A stretch of DNA of 64,000 bases from Tepidamorphus sp. (GTDB lineage: Bacteria > Pseudomonadota > Alphaproteobacteria > Rhizobiales > Tepidamorphaceae). Each line of letters begins with the position of its first letter. Within the stretch, counting starts at the first letter, position 1. This document shows, one piece after another, positions 36,492 to 46,192 of the stretch. The position numbers and the translations under genes were made by a program. Below the pieces are notes generated by a model. That model saw nothing but the letters and a program-made list of their open reading frames with translations. It was not told the origin of the DNA and did not search any database. The stretch is taken from positions 25,253-89,252 of the forward strand of contig JANQKY010000089.1 of NCBI GenBank assembly GCA_028280885.1. Direction: 5' to 3'.

Positions 36492-36623
36492 ACGGCTGCG
36501 TGGGCAGCCGATACGGGGCGCAATCCCAAACGCATTCCTTAGCGTAAACAGACGCTCGGTTCCTGCCGGGCGCCGTGGTAGACTTGCGCCGTTCATGAAC
36601 CGTTTCCTGAAGGGACTGGTCGC

Positions 36624-37931
36624 ATGACAGACAGACCGATCACCGCGGGCGCCGGCCGGGCCTTGAGCCCGGGCATGCTCGCCCGCTTCTTCGCCGCCAC
36701 CGAGATCGACACCCGCCTGGTCGGCATGCTCGGCGCGCTCGCCGTCATCTGGATCGGCTTCGACATCCTGTCGGGCGGCATTTTCCTGACCCCCAGAAAC
36801 CTCTGGAACCTGTCGGTCCAGACCGCCTCGATCGCGATCATGTCGACGGGCATGGTGTTCATCATCGTCACCCGCAACATCGACCTGTCGGTCGGCTCGG
36901 TGCTCGGCTTCATCGGCATGATCATCGGCGTCGCCCAGGCCGAATACCTGCCGCAACTGTTCGGCTTCGGCCATTCGCTGATCTGGGTGATCGCGCTTTG
37001 CATCGGCATCGTCGTCGGCGTGCTGATCGGCGGCCTGCACGGCTTCATCATCGCCTATCTCGGCGTGCCCGCCTTCATCGTCACGCTGGGCGGTCTGCTG
37101 GTCTGGCGCGGGGCGGCCTGGTGGGTGACGAGCGGTCGCACGGTCGCGCCCATGGACCAGACTTTCGAACTGCTCGGCGGCGGCGCCGACGGATCGATCG
37201 GGGCTGCGGCAAGCTGGATCGTCGGCATCATCGCCTGCGTCGCGATCATCGCGGCGATCGCGGCCGGAAGGCGTCGGCGCAAGCGCTTCCAGTTCCCGCT
37301 GCGTCCGCTCTGGGCCGAAGCCTTCCTGGCCGGCATCGCCTCGGCCGCCGTCCTCGGCGCCGTCTGGATCGCCAATGCCTATCCCTGGCCGGTCGGCATC
37401 GCCAAGCGCTATGCCGAGGCCAACAATATCCCGATCCCCGAGGGCGGCCTCTATATCGCCCATGGCATCGCTATTCCCGTCCTGGTCGCGATCGGCGTTG
37501 CCATCGTCATGACCTTCATCGGCACCCGCACCCGCTTCGGCCGCTACGTCTTCGCGATCGGCGGCAACCCGGAAGCAGCGAACCTGAGCGGCATCAACAC
37601 CCGCTGGGTGACCATGAAGATCTTCATGCTGATGGGCGCGCTCTGCGCCATCTCGGCATCGATCTCGACGGCCCGGCTGAACGCCGCGACCAATGCCCAG
37701 GGCATGCTCGACGAACTCTACGTCATCGCCGCGGCCGTCATCGGCGGCACCTCGCTTGGCGGCGGCATCGGCACGGTCGCCGGCGCCGTACTCGGCGCGC
37801 TGGTCATGCAGTCGCTGCAATCGGGCATGGTACTGATGGGGCTTGACACCCCGCTGCAGAACATCGTCGTCGGCATCGCGCTGGTTCTCGCGGTCTGGGT
37901 CGACACGGTCTATCGGAGGCGCACGACATGA
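36624..37931 (+). CDS. xylH: xylose-type ABC transporter permease XylH
   Basis: A 435-residue inner-membrane permease of the BPD_transp_2 family with ten or so hydrophobic segments. Visible family blocks are [15 protein letters not shown] (residues about 88-102), [36 protein letters not shown] and the EAA-loop-like [21 protein letters not shown] charged cytoplasmic RRRRKR segment lies near residue 215. It resembles XylH more than RbsC in its extra length. Its stop overlaps the xylG start (ATGA). Confidence 0.93.
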   Translation: MTDRPITAGAGRALSPGMLARFFAATEIDTRLVGMLGALAVIWIGFDILSGGIFLTPRNLWNLSVQTASIAIMSTGMVFIIVTRNIDLSVGSVLGFIGMIIGVAQAEYLPQLFGFGHSLIWVIALCIGIVVGVLIGGLHGFIIAYLGVPAFIVTLGGLLVWRGAAWWVTSGRTVAPMDQTFELLGGGADGSIGAAASWIVGIIACVAIIAAIAAGRRRRKRFQFPLRPLWAEAFLAGIASAAVLGAVWIANAYPWPVGIAKRYAEANNIPIPEGGLYIAHGIAIPVLVAIGVAIVMTFIGTRTRFGRYVFAIGGNPEAANLSGINTRWVTMKIFMLMGALCAISASISTARLNAATNAQGMLDELYVIAAAVIGGTSLGGGIGTVAGAVLGALVMQSLQSGMVLMGLDTPLQNIVVGIALVLAVWVDTVYRRRTT

Positions 37932-38746
37932 GCGATACGCAGGCTTCGGGCCAGGCCCCGTTGGTCGAGATGCGCGATATCTCGATCGCGTTTGGCGGCA
38001 TCCACGCCGTCGAAAATGTCGGCGTCGACCTTTATCCCGGCGAGGTGGTCGGCCTGCTCGGCCACAACGGTGCCGGCAAGTCAACCCTGATCAAGATCCT
38101 GTCGGGTGCCTATCGCCGCGATTCCGGCACGATCCTGATCAATGGCGAGGAAGTGCATATCGAAAACCCGCGCGACGCCAAGGCGCTGGGCATCGAGACG
38201 ATCTACCAGACGCTGGCGCTCGCCGACAATGTCGACGCGGCGGCGAACCTCTTCCTCGGCCGCGAGCTGATGACGCCCTGGGGCACGCTCGACGATGTCG
38301 CCATGGAGGCGGCGACCCGCGAGGTGATGGGCCGGCTCAACCCGAATTTCCAGCGCTTCAAGGACCCGGTCCGGGCGCTGTCCGGCGGTCAGCGCCAGTC
38401 GGTGGCGATCGCCCGGGCGATCCACTTCAACGCCCGCATCCTGATCATGGACGAGCCGACGGCGGCGCTCGGGCCCCAGGAAACCGCGCAGGTCAGCGAG
38501 CTGGTGTTGCAGCTGAAGAAGGAAGGCATCGGCATCTTCCTGATCAGCCACGACATCCACGACGTCTTCGACCTGTCCGACCGGGTCGCGGTGATGAAGA
38601 ACGGCCAGCTCGTCGGCACCGCCCGGACCGGCGATGTCACCAAGGACGAGGTGCTCGGCATGATCATCCTGGGCAAATGCCCGCCCGGCGCAACGCCGGG
38701 ACCCGGCGCCATGGACACAGAGGGTCTGGAGGTGGAACCGGCGTGA
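37928..38746 (+). CDS. xylG: sugar ABC transporter ATP-binding protein XylG, single-domain form
   Basis: A 272-residue ATPase with Walker [11 protein letters not shown] (residues about 46-55), signature [13 protein letters not shown], Walker [12 protein letters not shown] and H-loop [10 protein letters not shown]. It has one ABC domain, whereas E. coli XylG and RbsA have two; single-domain versions such as FrcA are usual in alphaproteobacteria and would act as homodimers. The end of the gene touches the start of the di-haem oxidoreductase frame (GTGA overlap with an alternative GTG start at 38743). Confidence 0.93.
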   Translation: MSDTQASGQAPLVEMRDISIAFGGIHAVENVGVDLYPGEVVGLLGHNGAGKSTLIKILSGAYRRDSGTILINGEEVHIENPRDAKALGIETIYQTLALADNVDAAANLFLGRELMTPWGTLDDVAMEAATREVMGRLNPNFQRFKDPVRALSGGQRQSVAIARAIHFNARILIMDEPTAALGPQETAQVSELVLQLKKEGIGIFLISHDIHDVFDLSDRVAVMKNGQLVGTARTGDVTKDEVLGMIILGKCPPGATPGPGAMDTEGLEVEPA

Positions 38747-38778
38747 CGGGCGAAGCCCGCCTTCCTGCCGTTCGGGGC

Positions 38779-40182
38779 ATGAAGATCCGGCAACGCGCCG
38801 GGCTGTCGGGCCTTGCGCTTGCCGGGGTGGTCCTCGCCGGTTCCGCGCTCGCCGACGCTCCGCCCTGGTCGGAGGCCACCCGCGGTGCGTCGCTCGACGT
38901 TGAAACCCTCGATCTCGCCGATCCGGCCGACCGCGACCGGCTGATCGACCGGGGCGCGCATCTGTTCATCGCCAAGTTCACCGATCTCGATGGCGCCGGC
39001 CGGCCGATGGCGACCCAGGCGATCGTCCCCACCAAGCGCCGCCGGCCACCGCCGATGCCGTTCCAGCGCCTTGCCGGGCCCGACGCCAACGCCTGCGCCT
39101 CCTGCCACCACGACCCCGTCATCGGCGGCGCCGGCCCGTTCACCGCCAACGCCTTCGTGACGGAAGGCTTCGAGAGCGCCGATTTCGATACGCTCGACCC
39201 GCAATTCTCCAACGAGCGCGGCACCAACCACCTGTTCGGCGCCGGGCTGATCGAATTGCTCGCCCGCGAGATGACGGCGGATCTGCAGGCCGCCCGCGAT
39301 GCCGCCCTGCGGGAAGCGCGACAGCGGGGTGAGGCGGTCGAAACCGACCTCGTCTCGAAAGGCGTCGCCTTCGGCAGCCTGACCGCCCGGCCGGACGGCC
39401 GCATCGACTTGTCGAAGGTCGACGGCGTCGACACCGACCTGGTCATCCGGCCGTTCTCGCAGAAGGGCGTGATGACCTCGCTGCGGCAGTTCACCGTCAA
39501 CGCCATGAACCACCATCACGGCATGCAGGCTGCGGAACGCTTCGGCCCGCGCTGGACCGGCGAAACGGATTTCGACGCGGACGGGGTGTCGGGCGAACTC
39601 ACCGATGACGACATCACCGCGCTCGTTGCCTGGCAGGCGACCCGCCCGCCGCCGGGCCGCAGGCGCGACCTGCCGCCCGACTGGCAGGCGCTTGCGCAGG
39701 CCGGCGAGGACCGGTTTTCGGCGATCGGCTGCGCGGCCTGCCATGTTCCCGCCCTGCCGCTCGACACGGCGCTGTTCACCGATCCCAACCCGTTCGATAC
39801 GGCCGGCACGCTCAGGCCCGGCGAAACGACGCAGATCGCCCTCGACCTGAGCGCCGGCCTTGCCCGTGATGACCGGGGCCGATTGCTGGTGCCGCTGTTC
39901 GGCGACCTGAAGCGCCACCGCATCGCCGACGACCAGCGCGACCGGCTCGGCAACGAGCTTCTCTCGCAGCGCTTCGTCGATCGCGACGTCTTTCAGACGA
40001 CGGAACTGTGGGGCGTCGGCTCCACCGCGCCCTATGGCCATCGCGGCGACCTGACGACGCTCGACGCGGCGATCCGCGCCCATGCCGGCAGCGCCCGGGA
40101 CGCGCGGCAGGCCTACGAGGCCCTCGATGAGCCGGACCGGCAGTCGATCATCGCCTTCCTGAAGACCCTGGTGATCGAATGA
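38779..40182 (+). CDS. di-haem oxidoreductase (DHOR family), periplasmic
   Basis: A 467-residue protein with a signal peptide ([20 protein letters not shown]) and two c-type haem sites, CASCH near residue 113 and CAACH near 325. This is the layout of the di-haem 'thiol oxidoreductase'/putative peroxidase family PF06537. Other conserved parts are [41 protein letters not shown] and [21 protein letters not shown]. The reaction is unknown; peroxidase or electron-transfer roles are proposed for relatives. It is in one run with xylFHG, and translation could begin at the GTG at 38743 overlapping the xylG stop. Confidence 0.85.
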   Translation: MKIRQRAGLSGLALAGVVLAGSALADAPPWSEATRGASLDVETLDLADPADRDRLIDRGAHLFIAKFTDLDGAGRPMATQAIVPTKRRRPPPMPFQRLAGPDANACASCHHDPVIGGAGPFTANAFVTEGFESADFDTLDPQFSNERGTNHLFGAGLIELLAREMTADLQAARDAALREARQRGEAVETDLVSKGVAFGSLTARPDGRIDLSKVDGVDTDLVIRPFSQKGVMTSLRQFTVNAMNHHHGMQAAERFGPRWTGETDFDADGVSGELTDDDITALVAWQATRPPPGRRRDLPPDWQALAQAGEDRFSAIGCAACHVPALPLDTALFTDPNPFDTAGTLRPGETTQIALDLSAGLARDDRGRLLVPLFGDLKRHRIADDQRDRLGNELLSQRFVDRDVFQTTELWGVGSTAPYGHRGDLTTLDAAIRAHAGSARDARQAYEALDEPDRQSIIAFLKTLVIE

Positions 40183-40240
40183 TGGGCGGCGGAGGGGCAC
40201 CCAACCCGTATGGGGCGTTTCGGACGACCGGAAGGCCAAA

Positions 40241-40322
40241 CCGGGATCGGGGAGCCCCGGCCCTATCGGCAACACCCCGGTTCCCCGATCCCGGCTCTCG
40301 CTCACGCTCGGCCGGGATGACG
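40241..40322. repeat. REP-A repeat at the 5' end of the ASPIC/UnbV gene
   Basis: It starts inside the left half (CCGGGATCGGGGAGCC), continues through the right half GTTCCCCGATCCCGGCTCTC and ends CCGGGATGACG. The ATG of the terminal motif (40317) is the best candidate start codon of the following gene. Confidence 0.8.
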
Positions 40323-42011
40323 ATTGAAAGGGTGGGAGGAAGTCGCCTCGCCGCAGCATTGATAGCCACCGTTGTCGCCGCCCTCTGCGCGATCACCCCC
40401 GCCATCGCAAACGACGACGCTCCGATCACCGCCGACATCCCCGCGCTGCACGAGGAAGCCGCCAGCGCCGGCATCGACCATGTCTATGACGGCCCGTGGG
40501 AATATTTCGTCGGTGGCGGGGTCGCGGCCTTCGATTGCAATGCCGATGGCCGGCCCGATCTCGCCTTCGCCGGCGGCGAGCGGCCGGCAGCCCTCTACGT
40601 AAACCGCAGCCCAACAGGCGGCGCGCTCGCCTTCGAGCACCGCCCGCTCGGACCGGACGGGACCGATCTCACCGCCGTCACCGGCCTCTGGCCCGTCGAT
40701 ATCGACGGCGACCGGATCATCGATCTGGCGCTGACGCGGGTCGGCCGCAACCTGCTCCTGAGGGGCGGGCCGGACTGCACGTTCACACCCGCCAACAAGG
40801 CCTGGTCCTTCGATGGCGGCCGCGCCTGGTCGACCGGTTTCGCCGCGACCTGGGAGGCAGGCAACGCGCACCCGACGCTTGCCGTCGGCAACTATGTCGA
40901 CCGCAGCGCGCCCGGCGCGCCCTGGGGCACCTGCCACGACAACCGGCTCCATCGCCCCGCGCAAGCGACCGAAACCCCCGACTACTCCGAGCCGACGACG
41001 CTCAGCCCCGGCTACTGTTCGCTGTCGCTGATGTTCACCGACTGGGCGAACCGCGGCGAGCCGGCGCTCAGGATCAGCAATGACCGCCACTATTATCGCG
41101 GCGGGCAGGAGCAGCTCTGGCGGCTCACCCCGGACCGCCCGCCGCGGCTTTATCGCGCAGCCGACGGCTGGCGGCCGCTGAAGATCTGGGGCATGGGGAT
41201 CGCCGCGGCCGATATCGACGGCGACAACCATCCCGACTACGCGCTCACCTCGATGGGCGATACCCGCATCCAGACGCTCGACGAGGACGCCGAGGAGGGC
41301 CGGCCGGTCTATACCGATATCGCTTTTGAGATCGGCGCGACCGCGCACCGGCCCTATGCCGGCGAGGAGATCCGCCCCTCGACCGGCTGGCACGCCGAGT
41401 TCGACGATCTCAACAATGACAGCCTGATCGACCTGTTCATCGCCAAGGGAAATGTCGAGGCGATGCCGGATTTCGCCGCCTACGACCCCGACAACCTGCT
41501 GATCGGCGGCTGGGACAACCGCTTCCGCGAGGCGGGCGACCGTGCCGGCATCGCCCTTGACCGGCGAGGCCGGGGCGCGAGCGTTGTCGATCTCAATCTC
41601 GACGGCATGCTCGATCTCGTCGTCGTCAACCGGTCCGCGCCCGTCTCGCTGTTTCGCAATCTCGGCGTCGGCACCCCGGACGCGACCCGGCCGATGGGCA
41701 ACTTCCTGGCCGTGCGCCTGGAGCAGCAGGGTGGCAACCCCTTCGCCGTTGGGTCACGCATCGCCGCCAGGATCGGCACCCGCGTGCTCACCCGCGACAT
41801 AACCGTCGGCGGCGGCCACGGCTCCGGCGAACTCGGCTTCGTCCATTTCGGGCTTGGAACGGCGGAGCGGGCCGAACTGCGCATCCGCTGGCCGGATGGC
41901 GACTGGAGCCATCCCTATCGCGTCTTCGCCAATCAGTTCGTCATCGTCGAGCGCGGCGCCCCTGACGCCACCTACTGGTATCCACCACCGGACGAACGGC
42001 CGCCACGATGA
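40317..42011 (+). CDS. CRTAC1-like secreted protein with FG-GAP/VCBS repeats and ASPIC/UnbV domain
   Basis: A protein of about 564 residues. A signal peptide ([20 protein letters not shown]) is followed by FG-GAP/VCBS repeats, each with a calcium-binding D-x-D/N-x-D-G-x-x-D loop: [45 protein letters not shown] and [15 protein letters not shown]. The C-terminal 110 residues are an ASPIC/UnbV domain ([41 protein letters not shown]). It is thus a beta-propeller-like extracytoplasmic binding protein. The start ATG lies within a repeat element; a GTG at 40332 is an alternative. It is followed by the epimerase with ATGA overlap. Confidence 0.85.
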   Translation: MTIERVGGSRLAAALIATVVAALCAITPAIANDDAPITADIPALHEEAASAGIDHVYDGPWEYFVGGGVAAFDCNADGRPDLAFAGGERPAALYVNRSPTGGALAFEHRPLGPDGTDLTAVTGLWPVDIDGDRIIDLALTRVGRNLLLRGGPDCTFTPANKAWSFDGGRAWSTGFAATWEAGNAHPTLAVGNYVDRSAPGAPWGTCHDNRLHRPAQATETPDYSEPTTLSPGYCSLSLMFTDWANRGEPALRISNDRHYYRGGQEQLWRLTPDRPPRLYRAADGWRPLKIWGMGIAAADIDGDNHPDYALTSMGDTRIQTLDEDAEEGRPVYTDIAFEIGATAHRPYAGEEIRPSTGWHAEFDDLNNDSLIDLFIAKGNVEAMPDFAAYDPDNLLIGGWDNRFREAGDRAGIALDRRGRGASVVDLNLDGMLDLVVVNRSAPVSLFRNLGVGTPDATRPMGNFLAVRLEQQGGNPFAVGSRIAARIGTRVLTRDITVGGGHGSGELGFVHFGLGTAERAELRIRWPDGDWSHPYRVFANQFVIVERGAPDATYWYPPPDERPPR

Positions 42012-42979
42012 CGCCCCCCGCGACCAAGGCGAGCAAACAGGCCATAGCGCTGCGCTGCGGGGCGCTGCGGGCGGATATCCGGCCCGATATCGGCGGCGCG
42101 CTCGGCGGCTTCTGGAGCGACTATCCCGGCCAGCGGCTCGACTGGTTGCGGCGGACACGGCGGGGCGAGCGCGAGGTCCTGGCGATGGCCTGCTTTCCGC
42201 TGGTGCCCTTCTCCAACCGCATTCGCCACGGGCGGTTCACGGTCGGCGAGCGCGCGGTGCGACTGCCGCCGAATTTCGGCACCCACCCGCACACGATCCA
42301 CGGCCATGGCTGGCAGAACGCCTGGCAGGTCGCCGAGGCCGACGACAGGATGGTCCGCCTCGTCTATGAACACGCTGCCGGCGACTGGCCCTGGCCGTAC
42401 CGGGCCGAGCAGGTGATCGCGCTCTCCGAGACGTCGCTTGGCCTGACCTTGTCGCTGACCAACCTTTCGCCGGAACCGCTACCTGGCGGGTCGATGCCGG
42501 GCGAGTCGATGCCGGGCGGGTCGATGCCGGGGGGCATCGGCTTCCATCCGTATCTTCCCCGCACTCGCTATACGACCTTTACAGGCTCAGTCGCCGGGAT
42601 CTGGCGTGCCGATTCGGAGGTCATGCCCGTTCGCCTCGAAGACGCCGGCTCGATCTGGAAGGCGAACGAGCCGGTCAAGGCCAGCAGCGTCATTCTCGAC
42701 AATTGCTTCAGCGGCTGGGGCCGGACGCTCGATATCCGCTGGCGGGAGACCGCCCGCGGCCTGCGGATCACGGCCACCAGCCCGCTCGATTTCCTCGTCG
42801 TCTATACGCCGCCGGGCGAGGACTTCTTCTGCGCCGAACCTGTGTCCCACTGCAACGACGCGGTCAATCTCGCGGCCGTGCGCGACGACACCGGCCTGGC
42901 GATGCTGGCGCCGGGCGAGACGCTGTCGGGGTCAATGACGCTAACCCCGCTGATCGGCGGAAAGGCCGGCGCGCGCTGA
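42008..42979 (+). CDS. aldose 1-epimerase family protein
   Basis: A 323-residue mutarotase-fold protein interconverting sugar anomers. Family blocks are LVPFSNRIRHGRF, HTIHGHGWQNAWQV (catalytic-type histidine), GIGFHPYLP and the late DFLVVYTPPGEDFFCAEPVSH with the CNDAVNL stretch. A tandem insert of GGSMP-GESMP-GGSMP occurs just before the GIGFHPYL strand (residues about 160-174). Position after xylFHG suggests it equilibrates the imported sugar. Confidence 0.9.
   Translation: MTPPATKASKQAIALRCGALRADIRPDIGGALGGFWSDYPGQRLDWLRRTRRGEREVLAMACFPLVPFSNRIRHGRFTVGERAVRLPPNFGTHPHTIHGHGWQNAWQVAEADDRMVRLVYEHAAGDWPWPYRAEQVIALSETSLGLTLSLTNLSPEPLPGGSMPGESMPGGSMPGGIGFHPYLPRTRYTTFTGSVAGIWRADSEVMPVRLEDAGSIWKANEPVKASSVILDNCFSGWGRTLDIRWRETARGLRITATSPLDFLVVYTPPGEDFFCAEPVSHCNDAVNLAAVRDDTGLAMLAPGETLSGSMTLTPLIGGKAGAR
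42485..42529. repeat. three tandem 15-bp repeats inside the epimerase gene
   Basis: Three head-to-tail copies of GGCGGGTCGATGCCG (the second with one A for G) encode the GGSMP/GESMP/GGSMP stretch. The unit is a multiple of three, so the frame is kept. Confidence 0.9.
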
Positions 42980-42992
42980 CGCGCGCCCGGCG

Positions 42993-43766
42993 TCACGCCG
43001 GCCGAAACGGCTGCCGGTCGACACCGCCATCGGCGGTGATGATCGTGACGCTGTCCTCCGGCACGGAATCCCAGTCGCCTCGATCGTCGTCATACGGTTC
43101 GGAGGCGACGATCATGCCCGTCTCGATGCGCCGCGTGTAAAGCGTCGGGGCGAGATGCCGGCTTGCCCAGCGGAAGGCCCAGACCGTCTCGCCGTCGGTC
43201 AGGATCGCGGCCAGTTGGATCGCTTCGTCGAGCCCCATATCGGCGATCAGCTCAAGGAAATCGGACAGGCTCCGGGAGACGGCGCCGATCGGATCCTTGT
43301 CGAGGTCATGCCCGAGCGCGTTCAGGAAAATCGCCTCGGTATCGGCCGTGCCGAACCGGTGCCCGTAATAGGCCTCGGGCAGCATCGGCTCGACGCGGTG
43401 CCGCATCCGCGCGAAGCCGCCAATGGAGCCGTTGTGCAGGAACATGTGCCGGCCGGCGACGAAGGGGTGGCAGTTGACCGAGGAGACGCCCCCCGACGTC
43501 GCCGCCCTGATATGCCCGACGAACAGGCGCGAGCGGATCTGCCGGCACAGCGAGCGCAGGTTCTCGTCGCCCCAGGCGGGATGGACGGAGCGGAAGCGGG
43601 CCGGCTCGGCGCGTTCGCCATACCAGCCGATGCCGCAACCGTCCGCATTGACCGACGACATCGATTCATGCGCCGTCTTCGACTGGCTGACGAGCGAGTG
43701 CGGCGGATCGGTGAGGGCGGTTTCGAGAAAGATCGGCGCGCCTGAATAGGCGAGTAACCGGCACAT
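42993..43766 (-). CDS. class II glutamine amidotransferase
   Basis: A 257-residue N-terminal-nucleophile amidotransferase beginning MCRLLAYSG, so that Cys2 becomes the catalytic N-terminal residue after Met removal. HESMSSVNADGCGIGWYGE, FVGHIRAATSG and MFLHNGSIGGFA are the usual glutamine-binding blocks. There is no synthetase domain attached, as in YafJ/EgtC-like proteins; the acceptor is unknown. The start codon is fixed by the requirement for Cys2, although the frame is open further upstream. Confidence 0.92.
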   Translation of the reverse strand: MCRLLAYSGAPIFLETALTDPPHSLVSQSKTAHESMSSVNADGCGIGWYGERAEPARFRSVHPAWGDENLRSLCRQIRSRLFVGHIRAATSGGVSSVNCHPFVAGRHMFLHNGSIGGFARMRHRVEPMLPEAYYGHRFGTADTEAIFLNALGHDLDKDPIGAVSRSLSDFLELIADMGLDEAIQLAAILTDGETVWAFRWASRHLAPTLYTRRIETGMIVASEPYDDDRGDWDSVPEDSVTIITADGGVDRQPFRPA

Positions 43767-43911
43767 CGGGATTCCCCTCCTGGCATCTCGTGGTGCGGCA
43801 GTATCGCCCGGCGGTGCAATGATCGGAAGGGGTGAGGCGCGGTCCGCGCAAGCGGACGAAATGCGAACGCATTTCGAGTGCCGAACGCGCGACCCAAGTC
43901 GAACGCCGGAC

Positions 43912-43946
43912 ATCGCTTTGACCGGCTCGATGCCGGTCAAAGCGAT
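43912..43946 (-). terminator. 35-nt palindrome 18 nt after pncB, recurrent 3' element
   Basis: Perfect 15-bp arms (ATCGCTTTGACCGGC and its complement) around a 5-nt loop. The same element, with two compensated base-pair changes, lies 20 nt after the alcohol dehydrogenase gene at 63.86 kb, in the same orientation relative to its gene. No T-run follows, so it may be a stabiliser or Rho-associated end rather than an intrinsic terminator. Confidence 0.75.
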
Positions 43947-43964
43947 ACCTGCTGAGACCACGTA

Positions 43965-45284
43965 CTAAACCGCCACCGGCAGCTTGACGATCCCCTCCTC
44001 GCCGAAGACGCGGCGGTAGCGCTCGATTTCGTCCGCCGGACCGGTCGCCTTGGTGATGTTGTCGGACAGCTTCACCGCCGGCCGGCCGTTGGCGTCGGTC
44101 ACCTTGCACACAAGCGATATCGCCTTCAGCCGCCCGTCGATACCGCTCGGCGCGCAGCCGCGGAAATCGTTGGTGAGATTGGTGCCCCAGCCGATCAGCA
44201 CATTCGTCCGGCCGCGCAGATGGCGCACCGCCGTCTCGATGGAACCGATGTCCATGCCGTCCGACAGGATGATCGTCTTGTCCATCGGGTCCTGCCCATG
44301 CCGCCGCCAGTAGCGCAGGATCTCGTCGGCGCCGTCGATCGGCGGCTTGGAATCCGGCCGCACCCCCTTCCAACTCGCCACCCAACCCGGCGCGTTGCGG
44401 AAGAAATTGGTCGATCCATAGGCGTCCGGCAGCACGACCTTGAGATTGCCGTCATAAATCGAGGCCCAGTCGGCCAGCACCTTGTAGGGCGCCTGGCGCA
44501 GTTCGGCATCGTCCCTTGCCAGCGCCGCATAGACCATCGGCAGTTCGTGCGCATTGGTGCCGATCGCCTCGAGGCCGAGATCCATCGCCATCTTGACGTT
44601 CGAGGTGCCGGTCAGGCACTCGCCGACGCCTTCCTTCAGCGCCTCGACGCACCACAATTGCCACAGATAGGAATGCCGCCGCCGCGTGCCGAAATCGCCG
44701 ACCTTGAGCGGCCCCTCGCCGGCCAGCGCCCGAAGCCGTTCGATCTTGTCCCACAGCCGCGACTTCGCCCGCGCGTAGAGCACGTCGAGCTCGAACCGGC
44801 TCATCTTGCGAACCGCCGCCCGCGACCGCAGTTCGGTGATGATCGCGAGCGCCGGCACCTCCCACATCGTGACGTCCCGCCACGGCCCGGAAAAGCGCAG
44901 TTCGTACTGGCCGTCATGGCGGGTCAGTTCGTAGTCGGGCAGTTGGAAATCGGCGAGCCAGGCCAGATAGTCCGGATCGAAGATCTGCTGGCGGCCGTAG
45001 AACGTGTTGCCGGCAAGCCAGATCAGCTCGTTCTTCTCGAATTTCAGCGACCTTGCATGGTCAAGCTGCTCGCGCAATTCGCCCTCGTCCACCTCATCGC
45101 ACAGGAGCACCGATTTCGTTCGGTTGACCAGCGAGAAAGTCACCGCGACATCGGGATGCAGGCGATGGATCAGCGAGCCCATCAGGAGTTTATAGAAGTC
45201 GGTGTCGAGCAGCGTTCGCACGATCGGATCGAGCTTCCACGTATGGTCGTGGACACGCTTGGCGATATCGACGCGCGCCGTCAT
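43965..45284 (-). CDS. pncB: nicotinate phosphoribosyltransferase
   Basis: A 439-residue enzyme converting nicotinate and PRPP to nicotinate mononucleotide, in NAD salvage. [20 protein letters not shown] near the N-terminus, [14 protein letters not shown] (with the SHR-like catalytic region), [20 protein letters not shown] and [18 protein letters not shown] are family blocks. It also supplies the NaMN used by the cobT product. The start gives [20 protein letters not shown], a little longer than E. coli PncB. Confidence 0.95.
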   Translation of the reverse strand: MTARVDIAKRVHDHTWKLDPIVRTLLDTDFYKLLMGSLIHRLHPDVAVTFSLVNRTKSVLLCDEVDEGELREQLDHARSLKFEKNELIWLAGNTFYGRQQIFDPDYLAWLADFQLPDYELTRHDGQYELRFSGPWRDVTMWEVPALAIITELRSRAAVRKMSRFELDVLYARAKSRLWDKIERLRALAGEGPLKVGDFGTRRRHSYLWQLWCVEALKEGVGECLTGTSNVKMAMDLGLEAIGTNAHELPMVYAALARDDAELRQAPYKVLADWASIYDGNLKVVLPDAYGSTNFFRNAPGWVASWKGVRPDSKPPIDGADEILRYWRRHGQDPMDKTIILSDGMDIGSIETAVRHLRGRTNVLIGWGTNLTNDFRGCAPSGIDGRLKAISLVCKVTDANGRPAVKLSDNITKATGPADEIERYRRVFGEEGIVKLPVAV

Positions 45285-45415
45285 TGTTTTTCTCCCCGCC
45301 TGGTCGTTGCTCGCCCGAGGGCCGATTTCGGCCGCTATAGGACATCACACGCGCCGTGCAACGCAAGTCCGGCGGCGAATTGGCCGGAATGCCGCAATTG
45401 CATAGCGGGGATCCG

Positions 45416-46192
45416 TCAGGCGATCGTCACGCCGCCATCGGCAACGATGGTCTGACCGGTGATGTAGCTTGCCGCCGGCGAGGCGAGGAAGGCGGCGACC
45501 GGTCCGATTTCGTCGGGCCGGCCGATCCGCCGGAGCGGCGTGCGCTCCATGCGCTTCTCGAAATGGACCCTGTCCTCCCACAGGGCGCGGGCCATGTCGG
45601 TCTTGATCAGGCCCGGCGCGATGCAGTTGACGCGCACGTTGCGCGGCCCCCATTCGACGGCGAGGTTGCGGGCAAGCGACATGTCGGCCGCCTTGGAAAC
45701 GCAATAGGCGCCGATCTCGCCGGAGCCGTACAGGCCCCCGATTGACGAGATGAGGATCATCGTCCCGCCGCCGCGCTCGGCCATGCCCGGCAGCACCAGG
45801 TTGGCGAACCAGACATTGGCCTTGACGTTGGCCTCCATGATCTTGTCGAAATGGGAATCTTCGAGCGTCGTCAGCGGGCCGTAATGCGGGTTGACGGCGG
45901 CATTGGCGACCATCGTGTCGATGCGGCCGAACTGCTCCAGCGTGCGCGCGATCAGCCCCTGCACCTCCGGCTTGCGCGAGACGTTGCAGGGGATCGCGAC
46001 CGCCTCCCCGCCGGCATCGCGGATCGCCGCAGCAACCGCTTCGCAGGGCTCCTTCTTGCGGCTCGATATGACGACGCTCGCGCCGAGCGCCGCCATCGTC
46101 TCGGCGATCGACCGGCCGATCCCCTTGCTCGACCCGGTGACGACGGCGACCTGGCCGTCGAGGCGGAAGGGATGGGTCTGCGCGTCGGTCAT
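45416..46192 (-). CDS. SDR-family NAD(P)-dependent oxidoreductase
   Basis: A 258-residue classical short-chain dehydrogenase. The cofactor motif is VTGSSKGIGRSIAE (residues about 17-30), NAAVNPHYG is the NNAG-type block, and the active site has ISSIGG and Y-x3-K in YCVSKA. A C-terminal PDEIGPVAAFLASPAASYIT with TGQTIVADGG is standard. The substrate is probably a hydroxyacyl or keto compound of the neighbouring beta-oxidation genes. Its start overlaps the acyl-CoA dehydrogenase stop by four bases, so it is part of that operon, at the place where R. palustris has pimE. Confidence 0.88.
   Translation of the reverse strand: MTDAQTHPFRLDGQVAVVTGSSKGIGRSIAETMAALGASVVISSRKKEPCEAVAAAIRDAGGEAVAIPCNVSRKPEVQGLIARTLEQFGRIDTMVANAAVNPHYGPLTTLEDSHFDKIMEANVKANVWFANLVLPGMAERGGGTMILISSIGGLYGSGEIGAYCVSKAADMSLARNLAVEWGPRNVRVNCIAPGLIKTDMARALWEDRVHFEKRMERTPLRRIGRPDEIGPVAAFLASPAASYITGQTIVADGGVTIA

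Noticed and set aside
36348..38084. A 578-codon minus-strand frame antisense to xylH and xylG
   Set aside because: Composition is Arg/Asp/His-rich, typical of a shadow frame, and the plus-strand transporter genes are clear.
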